A stretch of DNA of 64,000 bases, taken from the NCBI GenBank assembly GCA_963832365.1, contig CAWHUL010000023.1, positions 221,295-285,294 on the forward strand, read 5' to 3'. The notes below the pieces were generated by a model, which did no database searches, had not been told where the DNA came from, and worked only from the letters and a program-made list of their open reading frames with translations. The stretch comes from CAWBRT01 sp963832365. GTDB taxonomy: Bacteria; Acidobacteriota; Terriglobia; Terriglobales; Acidobacteriaceae. The position numbers were made by a program, and so were the translations under genes. Below are positions 55,767 to 64,000 of this stretch, one piece after another; position 1 is the first letter of the stretch, and each line of letters opens with the position of its first letter.

Positions 55767-58595
55767 TCATTTTTGACGCGAGTTCAAATCTTCAAGCTTG
55801 CGCTTCAATTCTTCAAGCTTCCGTCCAGCCTCGCCAAGTTTGCCTGCCGCCGTCAACTGTTGGTAATCGTTGAAGTCTTTCGCGGCTGCCGTGATCAGAG
55901 CTTTGAGATCCGTCGCGGGTTGGCGCGCAGCAGCAGCGGGCGCCGCATGTGGCGACGGCTCCGAGGGAGCAGCCACGGCGCTCGTTGACGACGCTCCTCC
56001 GCCGAAGAGTCCTGTCATCGCAGACTCGAACGTCGGTCCATAGGCGAGTCGATCCTGCAGCGCGAGCACGACGAGACGCAGCTCCGGCATCGGGCTCCGC
56101 TCCGCTTGAAGGTAGATCGGTTCCGCATACAACAGTCCCCGGCCGATCGGAATCACCAGCAGGCTGCCGCGCCGCACGTGCGAACCCTGCTGATTCCACA
56201 GCGTCAACTGTCCCGAGAGCTGCGCGTTCTGATCGATCCGCGCCTCGACCTGCAAGGGGCCGTCGATAAGCCGCGTTTTCGGAAAGTTGTAGACCATTGC
56301 CGTGCCATAGTTTGCGCCATCGCTACGCCCGGCAATCCAGCCAATCAGGTTATTCCGGTTCGCCGGCGTGAACGGCAGAATGTCCACGAACTCCACTCCG
56401 GTTTCGCCCGGCAGCTTCATGAGCACAAAATTCGGCTCCATCGATTGCGTCGACTGCTTGCCGCTCGTGTCCGTACTTGCTTCGGTGGCAAGCGTCCACA
56501 GATCCTCACGGTTGTAGAATACTTCGGGATCTGTCATGTGATAGAGGCCGTACACCGATGCCTGCAACTTGAGTAATAGCTCGGAATAGCGCACGTGTTT
56601 ACGCATCGCCGGCGGCATCGCCGAAGCGTCCTTGAAGAGGCTCGGAAAGATGCCGCGATACGCGGCGATGATCGGGTCCTCCGAGTCGAATACGTAAAAC
56701 GTTGTCGTCCCATCGTAGGCGTCAATGACTACCTTCACGCTGTTCCGCACGTAGTTATAGGTTGTGCCGCCGAGCCGGTAGTGGCGCGAGTACGGATAGC
56801 TGTCTGAAGTCGTGAACGCGTCCATGATCCACGACAGCCGGCCATCTTCGCCAACTACGATGTACGGGTCCGGATCGAAGGTAAGGAACGGCGCCAGTGC
56901 GCGCACGCGGGCACGCACGCTGCGCCGCATCAGCAGGCGGCTGTCCTTGTTTACGTCATCGCTGAAAGGTAGCTTCGCGAGGTCGCCGCGGTCGAACGCG
57001 ATGATGAGACGGCGCAGGAAACCACCCAGGACGATGCCTCCGTTGCCTTCGTAGGAGGTGAGACTGTTGGTCTGGCCTTGCGGGTAGTTGAATTCCTTCT
57101 GCCTCGTCTTAACGTATACGTCGGTGTTCGTCAGCTCGCCGAAATAGACTTCCGGGCGAGTTACATTGAGACTTTTCACCGTGCTCTGGACGGGCATATT
57201 GCTCAGGATCAGCTTTGGCAGTCCTTCATGCGTGAACCCATTTACCGGGTTCATCGTGACCCCGTAGCCATGGGTGTAGATGAGCTTCTCGTTGATCCAG
57301 TTACGGCTGCTCTCAGGGAGTTTCTCGACGCTTAGTTCGCGCGTGGCGAGCATCACCTGACGGATTGTGCCATCAATTTCATAGCGATCAATGTCAATGT
57401 CGGGAAAATCGTAGTAGGTGCGGATTTCCTGAATTTGACGCAGCGTGTCCTGTAGCGCATGCCAGTCCCACAACCGGATATTCTGGAGCGTCGGCTGATT
57501 GTTCGCCGCATCGGTCGCCTCGACCGTCGTTTCGGCGGGGAACTCCCGCTGCACGATCCGGTTCAATCCATAGGCCCGGCGCGTCAGGTCGATGTTGTGG
57601 GCGATAAAGGGCTGCTCACGAACCAGTTCGTTCGGTTTGACGATAAAGCTGTTGACGTACCAGCTCAATCCCTGAAGCGCGAGGAAGCATACCGCGGCCG
57701 GCGCGACCGCGATGATAAACCAGCGTATGCGGGGTGCCGACACGGCGTTGTAGGCGACGATCAGAGCGCCGAGAACGAGCGCCACACAGACCGCGAGCAG
57801 TCCGGGAAGCGTGACGTGCGCGTCCGTGTAGGTCACGCCGGAGAAAATCGTGTGATCGGCGAACAATTGCTCGAAGCGATCGATAAAGACGCGCATCGCG
57901 AGGACCAGCAGCAAGAACGAAAACCCGATGGAGATCCCGCGCAACGACAAGCGGACGCCGCGCTCTCCGGCAAGCACACGCGCGCCGCCGGTGATGAAGA
58001 TAAAGAACGCCGCGACCGCGCAGATCATCATCGCCAGCATCATCAGCCAGCCGGCGATGAGCTGCCACGCGGGAAGGCTCAGCAGATAGAAGTTCAGCGG
58101 CCTGCCGAAGATCGGGTCCACCACGCCGCCCAAAGTGTGCGGTGCGTACCAATAGAGCGCGAGCGTCGGCCACTCCGCCATCATGCCGGCGCCGGTTGTG
58201 GCGGCGATGACCAGCGAGAGGCCAAATCCGATGGGGTGAAGAAGAGACTCAACCGGCAATCTCACCGGCTGCCCGCCGATGAAAATCGTGTGACCGCTCG
58301 GCAAGTCCTCAAGGTGCGTCCGCTTCAGAGCCAGGAACGCTCCATATAAGATGAGAAATGTGGCCGCTGCAAAGGCCGCGAAGACCCCCGATTGAAAGCT
58401 CAGCGTCTTCCAAAATACCTCTCCGTAGCCCAGCGACCCAAACCAGAGCGCGTCTACGTAATACGACGATGCAGCGTGGCCACCGAAGACAATGGCAAGA
58501 ACGGCGAAAATAGCAATGAGAATGAGGCGGACGCGACGGCGTTGCGAAAGCGGCGAACGCGGCGTACGCGGAGGAGGCCAGTCGATAGGGGGCAT
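55767..58595 (-). CDS. UPF0182 family large membrane protein
   Basis: 942 residues. After a Pro/Arg-rich start there are about seven hydrophobic spans in the first 320 residues, then a large extracytoplasmic domain with TRPEVYFGELTNTDVYVKT and YPQGQTNSLTSYEGNGGIVL, ending in an Ala/Ser/Pro linker and a C-terminal coiled coil (EAGRKLEELKRKLEDLNSRQ). This is the UPF0182 layout, a conserved family of unknown function. Start ATG 58595. No partner gene is obvious. Confidence 0.9.
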   Translation of the reverse strand: MPPIDWPPPRTPRSPLSQRRRVRLILIAIFAVLAIVFGGHAASSYYVDALWFGSLGYGEVFWKTLSFQSGVFAAFAAATFLILYGAFLALKRTHLEDLPSGHTIFIGGQPVRLPVESLLHPIGFGLSLVIAATTGAGMMAEWPTLALYWYAPHTLGGVVDPIFGRPLNFYLLSLPAWQLIAGWLMMLAMMICAVAAFFIFITGGARVLAGERGVRLSLRGISIGFSFLLLVLAMRVFIDRFEQLFADHTIFSGVTYTDAHVTLPGLLAVCVALVLGALIVAYNAVSAPRIRWFIIAVAPAAVCFLALQGLSWYVNSFIVKPNELVREQPFIAHNIDLTRRAYGLNRIVQREFPAETTVEATDAANNQPTLQNIRLWDWHALQDTLRQIQEIRTYYDFPDIDIDRYEIDGTIRQVMLATRELSVEKLPESSRNWINEKLIYTHGYGVTMNPVNGFTHEGLPKLILSNMPVQSTVKSLNVTRPEVYFGELTNTDVYVKTRQKEFNYPQGQTNSLTSYEGNGGIVLGGFLRRLIIAFDRGDLAKLPFSDDVNKDSRLLMRRSVRARVRALAPFLTFDPDPYIVVGEDGRLSWIMDAFTTSDSYPYSRHYRLGGTTYNYVRNSVKVVIDAYDGTTTFYVFDSEDPIIAAYRGIFPSLFKDASAMPPAMRKHVRYSELLLKLQASVYGLYHMTDPEVFYNREDLWTLATEASTDTSGKQSTQSMEPNFVLMKLPGETGVEFVDILPFTPANRNNLIGWIAGRSDGANYGTAMVYNFPKTRLIDGPLQVEARIDQNAQLSGQLTLWNQQGSHVRRGSLLVIPIGRGLLYAEPIYLQAERSPMPELRLVVLALQDRLAYGPTFESAMTGLFGGGASSTSAVAAPSEPSPHAAPAAAARQPATDLKALITAAAKDFNDYQQLTAAGKLGEAGRKLEELKRKLEDLNSRQK

Positions 58596-59694
58596 TACTC
58601 TACCTCAGTTTTCTCCAGCATTTCCGTTTGGACTACTGGCAGTTCTCTTCATAGGATTGGGAGGCGCGTTGTAGTCTGTGAAGAACCTAGCCGGCGATAT
58701 GGAACGAGACGAAAAGAGCGCAATCGCACGCTTACCATACTACTCCTTGGAAGGTGGAAACTACGGTTCGCATCATTCTCGAGATGGAACCCCAGGCTCT
58801 GCCCGGGCGCCAGCAGACGGCCGGTACGCTCAGTGTTCAGCTTTTCGAGCGGCGGCAGCCAACTCCAATTGCTGCTTTAAAGGATACCGAATCATCACCG
58901 CATGATCTTGGGATCGAAAGAATGTAATGGGAAGCAAGCTGTACAGCACCCTCCCGGCTTCGCTCATGTCGTTAGCGGTCACCTCGCGCTCAAAATGCTG
59001 CCAGGTGCCGCGAAATTTCCACCGGGCGTGTGCGATGTAGGTGTTAGTCATGCCAGTATCCGCAGGTTTCTTGGTAACGAGAGCAGCACTATGCTCGCCA
59101 GGTTTCATGGCGATTCCATGCAACGATCGATCGCTCAATTTCAACAGGTGGTGAGTCCCCGCAGCCGCTGTTCATTATTATTCTACATTTTACGCGACTG
59201 ATGCGGTGGATCGCTGCGCCGCGTTGCTCCAGCTCGAAGCGCGACTCCATCGCGCCGGCGGCAAATCCTGCTAAAGCAACTAGTGTAGCGTCCCAGAAGT
59301 TCGCGCAATGACTTTTGGGGTGTCGTTCTGAGCGAAGCGAAGTTGAGGCGCTGTGGCGGCGTCTGAGCCGCCTGCCGAAATCCTGAGCGAAGCGAAGGAT
59401 CTCAAAAGCTCAGAGCGGCGCGGGTTGGGGCAGTTTTCATGGGATGTTTCGCTAAGCTCAACATGACACTCTGGGGGAAATTTGTTATGGCAGGTATTTC
59501 CGGGACACGACACTAGAGACGGTGGCTCTTCGCCTTGGCCGAAGAGTCACACACTCTTGCTCTTCGACAACCTGGAATGCAGATCTTCCTATGTCCATGG
59601 ATAGGTACCCATTCCGATTACTATCCACACACACTTACGTCCTGTTATTCTTATTTTGTTCTTAGTGGTTAGCTAACTTGAGGAGAACATCCGA
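58596..59694. other. Mostly non-coding region with one doubtful small gene
   Basis: 1.1 kb between divergent UPF0182 and the basic-repeat gene. Apart from the small frame at 58830-59051 it contains a GAGCGAAGCGAAG-type repeat pair at 59322-59405 (AGCGAAGCGAAGTTGAGG and GAGCGAAGCGAAGGATCTC). No RNA gene was recognised. Confidence 0.5.
58830..59051 (-). CDS. Possible small protein of unknown function, 73 residues
   Basis: From ATG 59051 the frame reads MTNTYIAHARWKFRGTWQHF, EREVTANDMSEAGRVLYSLL, then a basic helix-forming end. A longer start at 59144 is open but looks non-coding. It has a codon pattern like neighbouring genes but no motif I recognise. The pattern of a short strand-helix protein would fit a DUF-like family. 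Low confidence. Confidence 0.4.
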   Translation of the reverse strand: MTNTYIAHARWKFRGTWQHFEREVTANDMSEAGRVLYSLLPITFFRSQDHAVMIRYPLKQQLELAAAARKAEH

Positions 59695-60042
59695 GTGGAT
59701 ACTAAGAAGATTCTTTCCGACCTTCGCGCCGAACTTGCTCGTATCAATCAAGCCATCGCGGCTCTTGAGTCATTGAGTGACACTGGCGTTCCCGCTGTGG
59801 CCGCTTCCAAGGCCGCCGGTCCAAAGCCACGTCGCCGTCGCATTAGTGCCGCCGGTCGCAGACGTATATCCGAGGCTGCGAAAGCAAGGTGGGCGGAGAG
59901 ACGCAAGAAGGCAACCAAGCCGGTTGCTTCGAAGCAAGCAGGCGGTCGCGGGAAGATGAGTCCTGCTGCCCGGAAGCGCATATCCGAAATGATGAAGAAA
60001 CGGTGGGCGGAGCGTAGGAAGAAAGCTGCGAAGGCGGCGTAG
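59695..60042 (+). CDS. Small basic protein with duplicated ISEAAKxRWAERRKK motif
   Basis: 115 residues from GTG 59695, after GAGGAG. The N-terminus is a helix (DTKKILSDLRAELARINQAIAALE). Then come two copies of a basic motif: RRISEAAKARWAERRKKAT about 56-74 and KRISEMMKKRWAERRKKAA about 93-112, each preceded by a Gly/Arg-rich linker with RRRRISAAG or GRGKMSPAA. The motif resembles DNA-binding modules in NUMOD-type and histone-like proteins. A nucleoid or regulatory role is inference. It lies alone. Confidence 0.65.
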   Translation: MDTKKILSDLRAELARINQAIAALESLSDTGVPAVAASKAAGPKPRRRRISAAGRRRISEAAKARWAERRKKATKPVASKQAGGRGKMSPAARKRISEMMKKRWAERRKKAAKAA

Positions 60043-60319
60043 CAGGTTTTCCGCAGCTTCCTGTGTCCTCGACTGCCGGTCTTGGCGCTCTCAGGCGTCT
60101 TCCGCCCTGCCGCGACGGTCAGCGCGCGCATATGCTACCGGTTTCGACATACGGTTGAGAATGCTGGGCTGGCCGACTGCTTGAACATACAGCGTGTAGG
60201 TTCCTGTACTCAAGGAATAGCTACCGAGGTCGGCAGAATGGGTGCTGGCATTCATCGACCATCACCATCATGGCGCTCTCACCAGTCGCAAGGAATCGCT
60301 ATCCACGACGGTCGGCCAC
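60043..60319. other. Intergenic gap, nothing recognised
   Basis: 277 bp after the basic-repeat gene. No gene, hairpin or repeat stands out. Confidence 0.5.
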
Positions 60320-60589
60320 TCATGCCGCAGGACTGGTGGGCGGCAGCGTCAGAGTGCTGGTCACCGCAAGATCGCTGACACGAAGTTTCCCGACGGTGAG
60401 TTCACTAATCTCGATCGAACCGAGAGCGGATCTGCGCACGGCCAACCGGCCAACCGTGAATCGTCCGACTGCCAGAGCGCCAATCGCGAACGCGCCTGCC
60501 GCCATCGCGTCGATGGCGAACGACCCTACCGAGATTGCGCCAATAGCTCTGGCCGCAACTCTGATGCAAGAGTTTTTTGGTTTCTTCAT
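60320..60589 (-). CDS. Small repeat protein with AIGxxAVG hydrophobic repeats
   Basis: 89 residues from ATG 60589 (GGAGGG before it). The sequence steps through four- to six-residue units AIGAISVGSFAI, AAGAFAIGALAVGRFTVGRLAV, then RSALGSIEISELTVGKLRV, as if folding into a tight beta-solenoid. Similar small proteins appear in several Acidobacteriota genomes I recall, always without an assigned role. It may be a membrane-associated or self-assembling structural protein. No partner gene adjoins. Confidence 0.6.
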   Translation of the reverse strand: MKKPKNSCIRVAARAIGAISVGSFAIDAMAAGAFAIGALAVGRFTVGRLAVRRSALGSIEISELTVGKLRVSDLAVTSTLTLPPTSPAA

Positions 60590-60799
60590 TAGCCCTCCAC
60601 TAGGTAGATACTAGCGTGCTGTCCCGTAAGTTCACCACATAAGAATCAGGATGTCGCGCTGAGCGACGCGAAGGAACTATGCATTACAAATCTAATACAC
60701 GGAAGTCGGCGGCGAGAATTGGGCTGAACAATCAAAGTCTTCGCTGGCAGGTTGAACCCCTGTAATGTAGTGTTCTGTCAGGCGGTTTGAGGAACGACT

Positions 60800-62084
60800 T
60801 TGTTTGGCAAAGACTCGAACGAAACTGCGCGACGCCTGCGGGTAGTTCGCATCGTCGGCTTCATGTTTGCCGCTCAGATTTGCTGTTTGTCCGGCTTTGC
60901 TGCGTTCGCCTCGACCCTGGTCAAGCTGACGGCTCTCTGGCATCTCGATTCAACGCGCGCGGGATGGATCAGCAGCGCCTACTTTCTCGGCTACACCATT
61001 GGTGTGCCACTGCTCGTGGCACTGACCGACCGCGTCGATCCACGCGCGATCTATCTTAGCTGGCTGCGCGACCGGAGTCATTGCGGGCTGCGGACTTGCG
61101 TTGTTCGCCAATGGTTTTTGGAGCGCATGTCTATTTCAGGCAGCGGCTGGATTGGCGGCCGCGGCTACTTACATGCCCGGCCTGCGGGTTATGACGGAAC
61201 GCCTCACGGGCAGAACCAGAATCCGGGCGATTCCCTACTACACAACTGCTTTCGCCGTAGGTATCAGCGTATCCTATCTGATCAGTGGTTTGGTGGAGGC
61301 CCGCTGGGGATGGCGGGCAGCGTTTCTTGCTGGCGGCGTTGGTTCGGCGTTCGGAGCCGTGTTCGTCCTGCTTGCGACCCGTGGCACAGTGGCGCAACGT
61401 GAAGTGAGCGGGAGCGGGAGCGGGCCAACCCGGCATCCATTGGATTTCCGGCCGGTGCTGCGCAACCGGGAAGCAATGGCATATGTGCTCGCCTATGGCG
61501 GCCACTGCTGGGAGTTGTTTGCCTTCCGCGCCTGGCTCCCCACTTACCTGTTTTTCGCCTGGCACCGATTCAGCAGCGCCGACGCGGGGTTAGCGTTGTC
61601 GCGATGGTCGATGCTGATCGTGCTCGTCGGCGTCCCGGCCAGCATTATCGGTGCGGAGTCGGCGAACCGCGAAAGCCGCAACCGCTTGATTCGCCGCTTC
61701 GAGTTCGGCTCTATCGCGGCCTGCGGATTGACTATGATCTGCGGCCATCTGTCGTTCGGGCTGGCTCTAACCGCGCTGTTTGCGTATAACGTCGCCATCG
61801 CCGCCGACTCAGGCGCGCTGACAGCCGGCATAGTCTCGGTGGCACGAGCGGATGAGCAGGGCGCCACGCTGGCAATCTATTCATTGGTCGGTTTTATGGG
61901 GGGTGCAATCGGACCATTATTGGTGGGCAATGTGCTCGACCGGGGCGGAGGATTCGGCAGCGGACACGCATGGCTTCTGGGGTTTGCGGCCATGGGAACA
62001 GGTTCGGCGCTGGCAGCGGTCGCCATCTCGCGAGCCTCTGTCCAATCCAAAGCCGCGTCCGCCAACACATCGGATAGCAATTAG
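60800..62084 (+). pseudogene. MFS transporter with one frameshift
   Basis: About 425 residues if one extra base near 61061 is ignored. TTG 60800 (GAGGAA 6 bases upstream) starts FGKDSNETARRLRVVRIVGF, the first span follows and the A-loop reads ALTDRVDPRAIYL. The frame then shifts (LSWLRDRSHCG in the wrong frame, with GCATGVIAGCGLALFANGF expected), and continues from FWSACLFQAAAGLAAAATYM to 62084 with about 12 spans overall. It is a major-facilitator transporter, type and substrate unknown. A functional two-piece product is unlikely; base-calling error is possible. Confidence 0.75.
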
Positions 62085-62137
62085 AAGCAACGCCGCGAAT
62101 CGTGCCTCACGCGTCAGGCGCACATAGTGGCGGCCTG

Positions 62138-62452
62138 TTAAGCGGCATCGTTGTAGCGGATAAATTCGAGGCCATAGGAATAGATATGGCAATTCCGGAT
62201 GATGCCCTTCATCGTTACCGGCTGGCTGGAAAAAGGAGGCGTGAACTCCACGGCAACTTGATCACCGATCAACAGGTCGACCGAGAGAAACACCTTCATG
62301 CCACCGCAATTCAGTTCTGAGCCGCGACCTTCAACGACGGTAACTTTCCCAAGTCTACGGAGAGTTATCATGACGGGCACGTCAACTTTGTAGCGCGCCC
62401 AACGTCGTGAACTCTGGTAGCCGCGTCCCGGCAAGACAATTTCGGTTCCCAT
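62138..62452 (-). CDS. PilZ domain protein (possible c-di-GMP effector)
   Basis: About 104 residues from ATG 62452; the frame is open to an ATG at 62506. The PilZ pattern is RRWARYKVDVPVMI, then GRGSELNCGGMKVFLSVDL and YGLEFIRYN at the end. The usual RxxxR and DxSxxG c-di-GMP contacts are partly changed (RxxxR present as RRWAR; NCGG replaces DxSxxG). It follows another PilZ-like gene on the same strand with a 22-bp gap. Binding of c-di-GMP is not certain. Confidence 0.7.
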   Translation of the reverse strand: MGTEIVLPGRGYQSSRRWARYKVDVPVMITLRRLGKVTVVEGRGSELNCGGMKVFLSVDLLIGDQVAVEFTPPFSSQPVTMKGIIRNCHIYSYGLEFIRYNDAA

Positions 62453-62474
62453 AGAACCCCCAGCCGTGCAAAGT

Positions 62475-62972
62475 TCATCCGGCAGCTGTTGCTTCCCGAT
62501 CGGCAAGGAACTGAAGGCAGTTCACCTCTGCATTGAGCAACGCCGACGATCGGCTGCTGCCGAGATCCTGCAGCGCTGCCTGGCAAAGCACGCGAGGGAC
62601 GCCGTGGCCGTCTTCGTCATGCCCCAGCCAGCTCCTCAACCGAAGCTGTTCTCTCTCGGAGACATCGCTAAAATGCAGTCCCGCTCGGCCAGAGGAGTCA
62701 CACCACACCACTTTGGCCGTCCCCCTCAGTTCAGCTTCGGACACGTCAGCGGTGTCTTCGGATAATGGCAGGACGAACTTGAGCGTTTGTCCCACGTTCA
62801 AGGACACCATGGTCTGGATTGCCATGCCGCGCTCGCTCAAATTCAGCACCAGCCCAAAGCCGCCCGACATCTGCGCGTAAAGCAACCGGCTCATCGCGAT
62901 GCGGGGGTCGCCAGCTTCCATTCTTGGATTCGAACCAAGTATTTGTGCGGCCGTTGCGAGAATCATACGCAC
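62475..62972 (-). CDS. PilZ-like domain protein, 165 residues
   Basis: A second PilZ-type fold on the minus strand: GFGLVLNLSERGMAIQTM, then LKFVLPLSEDTADVSEAEL, GTAKVVWCDSSGRAGLHFSD and VSEREQLRLRSWLGH. An alternating-strand core with NLSERG in place of DxSxxG. A C-terminal extension of about 40 residues follows. Start ATG 62972 is plausible, no ribosome site is evident. Paired with the downstream PilZ gene. Confidence 0.7.
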   Translation of the reverse strand: MRMILATAAQILGSNPRMEAGDPRIAMSRLLYAQMSGGFGLVLNLSERGMAIQTMVSLNVGQTLKFVLPLSEDTADVSEAELRGTAKVVWCDSSGRAGLHFSDVSEREQLRLRSWLGHDEDGHGVPRVLCQAALQDLGSSRSSALLNAEVNCLQFLADREATAAG

Positions 62973-63167
62973 TTATGGAGCAGGTAGCCTTCCAGACAGA
63001 CGCGTCTAGAGCAAACCGCTTAGCATGGCCGTCAATACCCTAGTCCTAGCCGCATTTCAAGCATCTGCGACTGCGGAACAACTCACAGGGAATAGGGAGG
63101 AGATGTGCAATAACTTCTACTCTGAATGAAATTTCGACATAGCAGAGGCAGAATATTCCTCAGGCGA

Positions 63168-64000
63168 TCAAGAAACTTCGCGCCACTGACGAAGCAACGG
63201 AAAGTAGAGTGCCATCCTGATTGGGTCCGACTCAAGGCACGCCATGACAGTCCGGTACCGGTACAGGTCGGGACGAAATTTCTCGACCTGCGCATCGAGA
63301 AAAGCCGCGGAGTTCCCACTTCCAATTTCGCTGGTCTTGTAATCGATAATCCATCGTGCGCCCTGCTCGTCCACGAACGTCCGGTCGAGCTTTACACGAA
63401 CGACCGAATTGTCAATTAGCGCTGACAACTCCAATTCGCATGCTGCGTCGCGATGCGCGCCGAGAATCCAACGTCCTTGCGGGTCTGAGAGCGCGTTTTC
63501 CAGCGCGTGCTGCACCAGGTCGACGGCCTCATTGATTTCATTCGCGGCCACGCCGAGCTCGAACAATAGATTACGGATTGCGCCGGTGTGCCGGCTAAGG
63601 CGCCCGGCACCCCAGCTCTCGATGCCTTCGCGTCCAATCTGCTCTAAGAACTTGTGAGCCGCGGTTCCGACGTGGCGAAGGCGCTGGCTCGCCCAATCAA
63701 AGGTATGGGCCTGAGGCTTGAGCTTTCCGGCAAACTCGTCTCTGCTCTGCCAATCCAAGGCCGGTGGCGGGGCAGGCGGTTGCCATTCGAGCGGAAGCCG
63801 GCGAAGCACACTGGGAGGAATGTGAGGCTGAGTGACGCCCCCGATGGAACCGTGAAAATGCTGGAACTCCGAGCGCAGCCCGCGTACTGGCCAGAGCAGC
63901 GAGAGCATGGAACCTCGATTTGGAGCTTTATCTTCCTCGGGTAGTTCTGCCACCAGGTGCAAGCCGACGCGTGCGCGCGTGCAGGCGACATAGAGCAGGC
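63168..64000 (-). CDS. AddA/UvrD-like helicase-nuclease, C-terminal part (5' end outside window)
   Basis: The frame is open through the right edge of the window; the upstream part lies beyond 64000. The window's edge reads LLYVACTRAR, helicase motif VI of UvrD/RecB-type proteins. Then comes a PD-(D/E)XK nuclease core: LDRTFVDEQGARWIIDYKTS, with D of the DYK motif, and VEKFRPDLYRY near the end. It stops at 63168 after FPLLRQWREVS. Such proteins process double-strand breaks (AddAB/RecBCD-like). Only the last 277 residues are visible, so the full architecture is unknown. Confidence 0.85.
   Translation of the reverse strand, partial: LLYVACTRARVGLHLVAELPEEDKAPNRGSMLSLLWPVRGLRSEFQHFHGSIGGVTQPHIPPSVLRRLPLEWQPPAPPPALDWQSRDEFAGKLKPQAHTFDWASQRLRHVGTAAHKFLEQIGREGIESWGAGRLSRHTGAIRNLLFELGVAANEINEAVDLVQHALENALSDPQGRWILGAHRDAACELELSALIDNSVVRVKLDRTFVDEQGARWIIDYKTSEIGSGNSAAFLDAQVEKFRPDLYRYRTVMACLESDPIRMALYFPLLRQWREVS

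Overview
The window reads as chromosomal DNA of an Acidobacteriota, probably a Terriglobia/Koribacter-like lineage. This rests on the 16S rRNA text (a typical acidobacterial 5' region judged from memory, with no alignment run), on the GC-rich gene content, and on several small proteins and intergenic hairpin families I associate with that phylum. There is one complete rRNA operon (16S, tRNA-Ile, tRNA-Ala, 23S, 5S).

Layout. 1-4.5 kb: pyrB (5' end outside the window), pyrC and a RecQ helicase with two HRDC domains, on the plus strand. 4.6-11.6 kb: a minus-strand series asnS, arginase, ddl, selB, kbl. 11.8-15.7 kb: a decayed zone with a truncated ClpP-like gene, a broken livF, a frameshifted aminotransferase, a frameshifted miaA and many hairpin repeats. 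16.1-18.1 kb: two small membrane proteins and an NRAMP-related transporter. 18.1-24.6 kb: the rRNA operon with leader and terminator. 24.7-27.8 kb: an AAA/TOPRIM (OLD-like) gene split by a 1200-bp IS630-like element. 27.9-34.8 kb (minus strand): MCE protein, acpS, DUF488, selA, SRPBCC protein and a frameshifted recG. 35-46.7 kb: LysM lytic transglycosylase, histone-like protein, double-ThyX protein, LolA-like protein, typA, HD-GYP-type protein, ferredoxin and a sigma-54 activator. 47-58.6 kb: FAH hydrolase, rpsA, DASS transporter, an orphan branched-chain amino-acid binding protein, alr, a class III aminotransferase and UPF0182. 58.6-64 kb: small basic and repeat proteins, an MFS transporter, two PilZ proteins and the C-terminal nuclease part of an AddA/UvrD-like helicase that runs off the end.

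How genes work together. The window carries de novo pyrimidine synthesis (pyrB-pyrC), two steps of D-Ala metabolism (alr and ddl, 44 kb apart), two parts of selenocysteine decoding (selA and selB, 22 kb apart, with no selD, tRNA-Sec or selenoprotein seen), recombination and repair helicases (recQ, recG, an AddA-like protein) and translation factors (asnS, rpsA, typA, miaA).

Two features stand out beyond ordinary genes. First, at least 14 intergenic hairpins share a conserved base while their inner arms vary but still pair. Second, small indels hit several conserved genes (recG twice, miaA about four times, one aminotransferase twice, an MFS gene once, the histone-like gene once). This could mean sequence or assembly error as easily as real decay. 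I found no CRISPR array, prophage or clearly novel multi-gene system. The nearest thing to a defence locus is the IS-interrupted OLD-like gene. All functions are read from motifs by eye.
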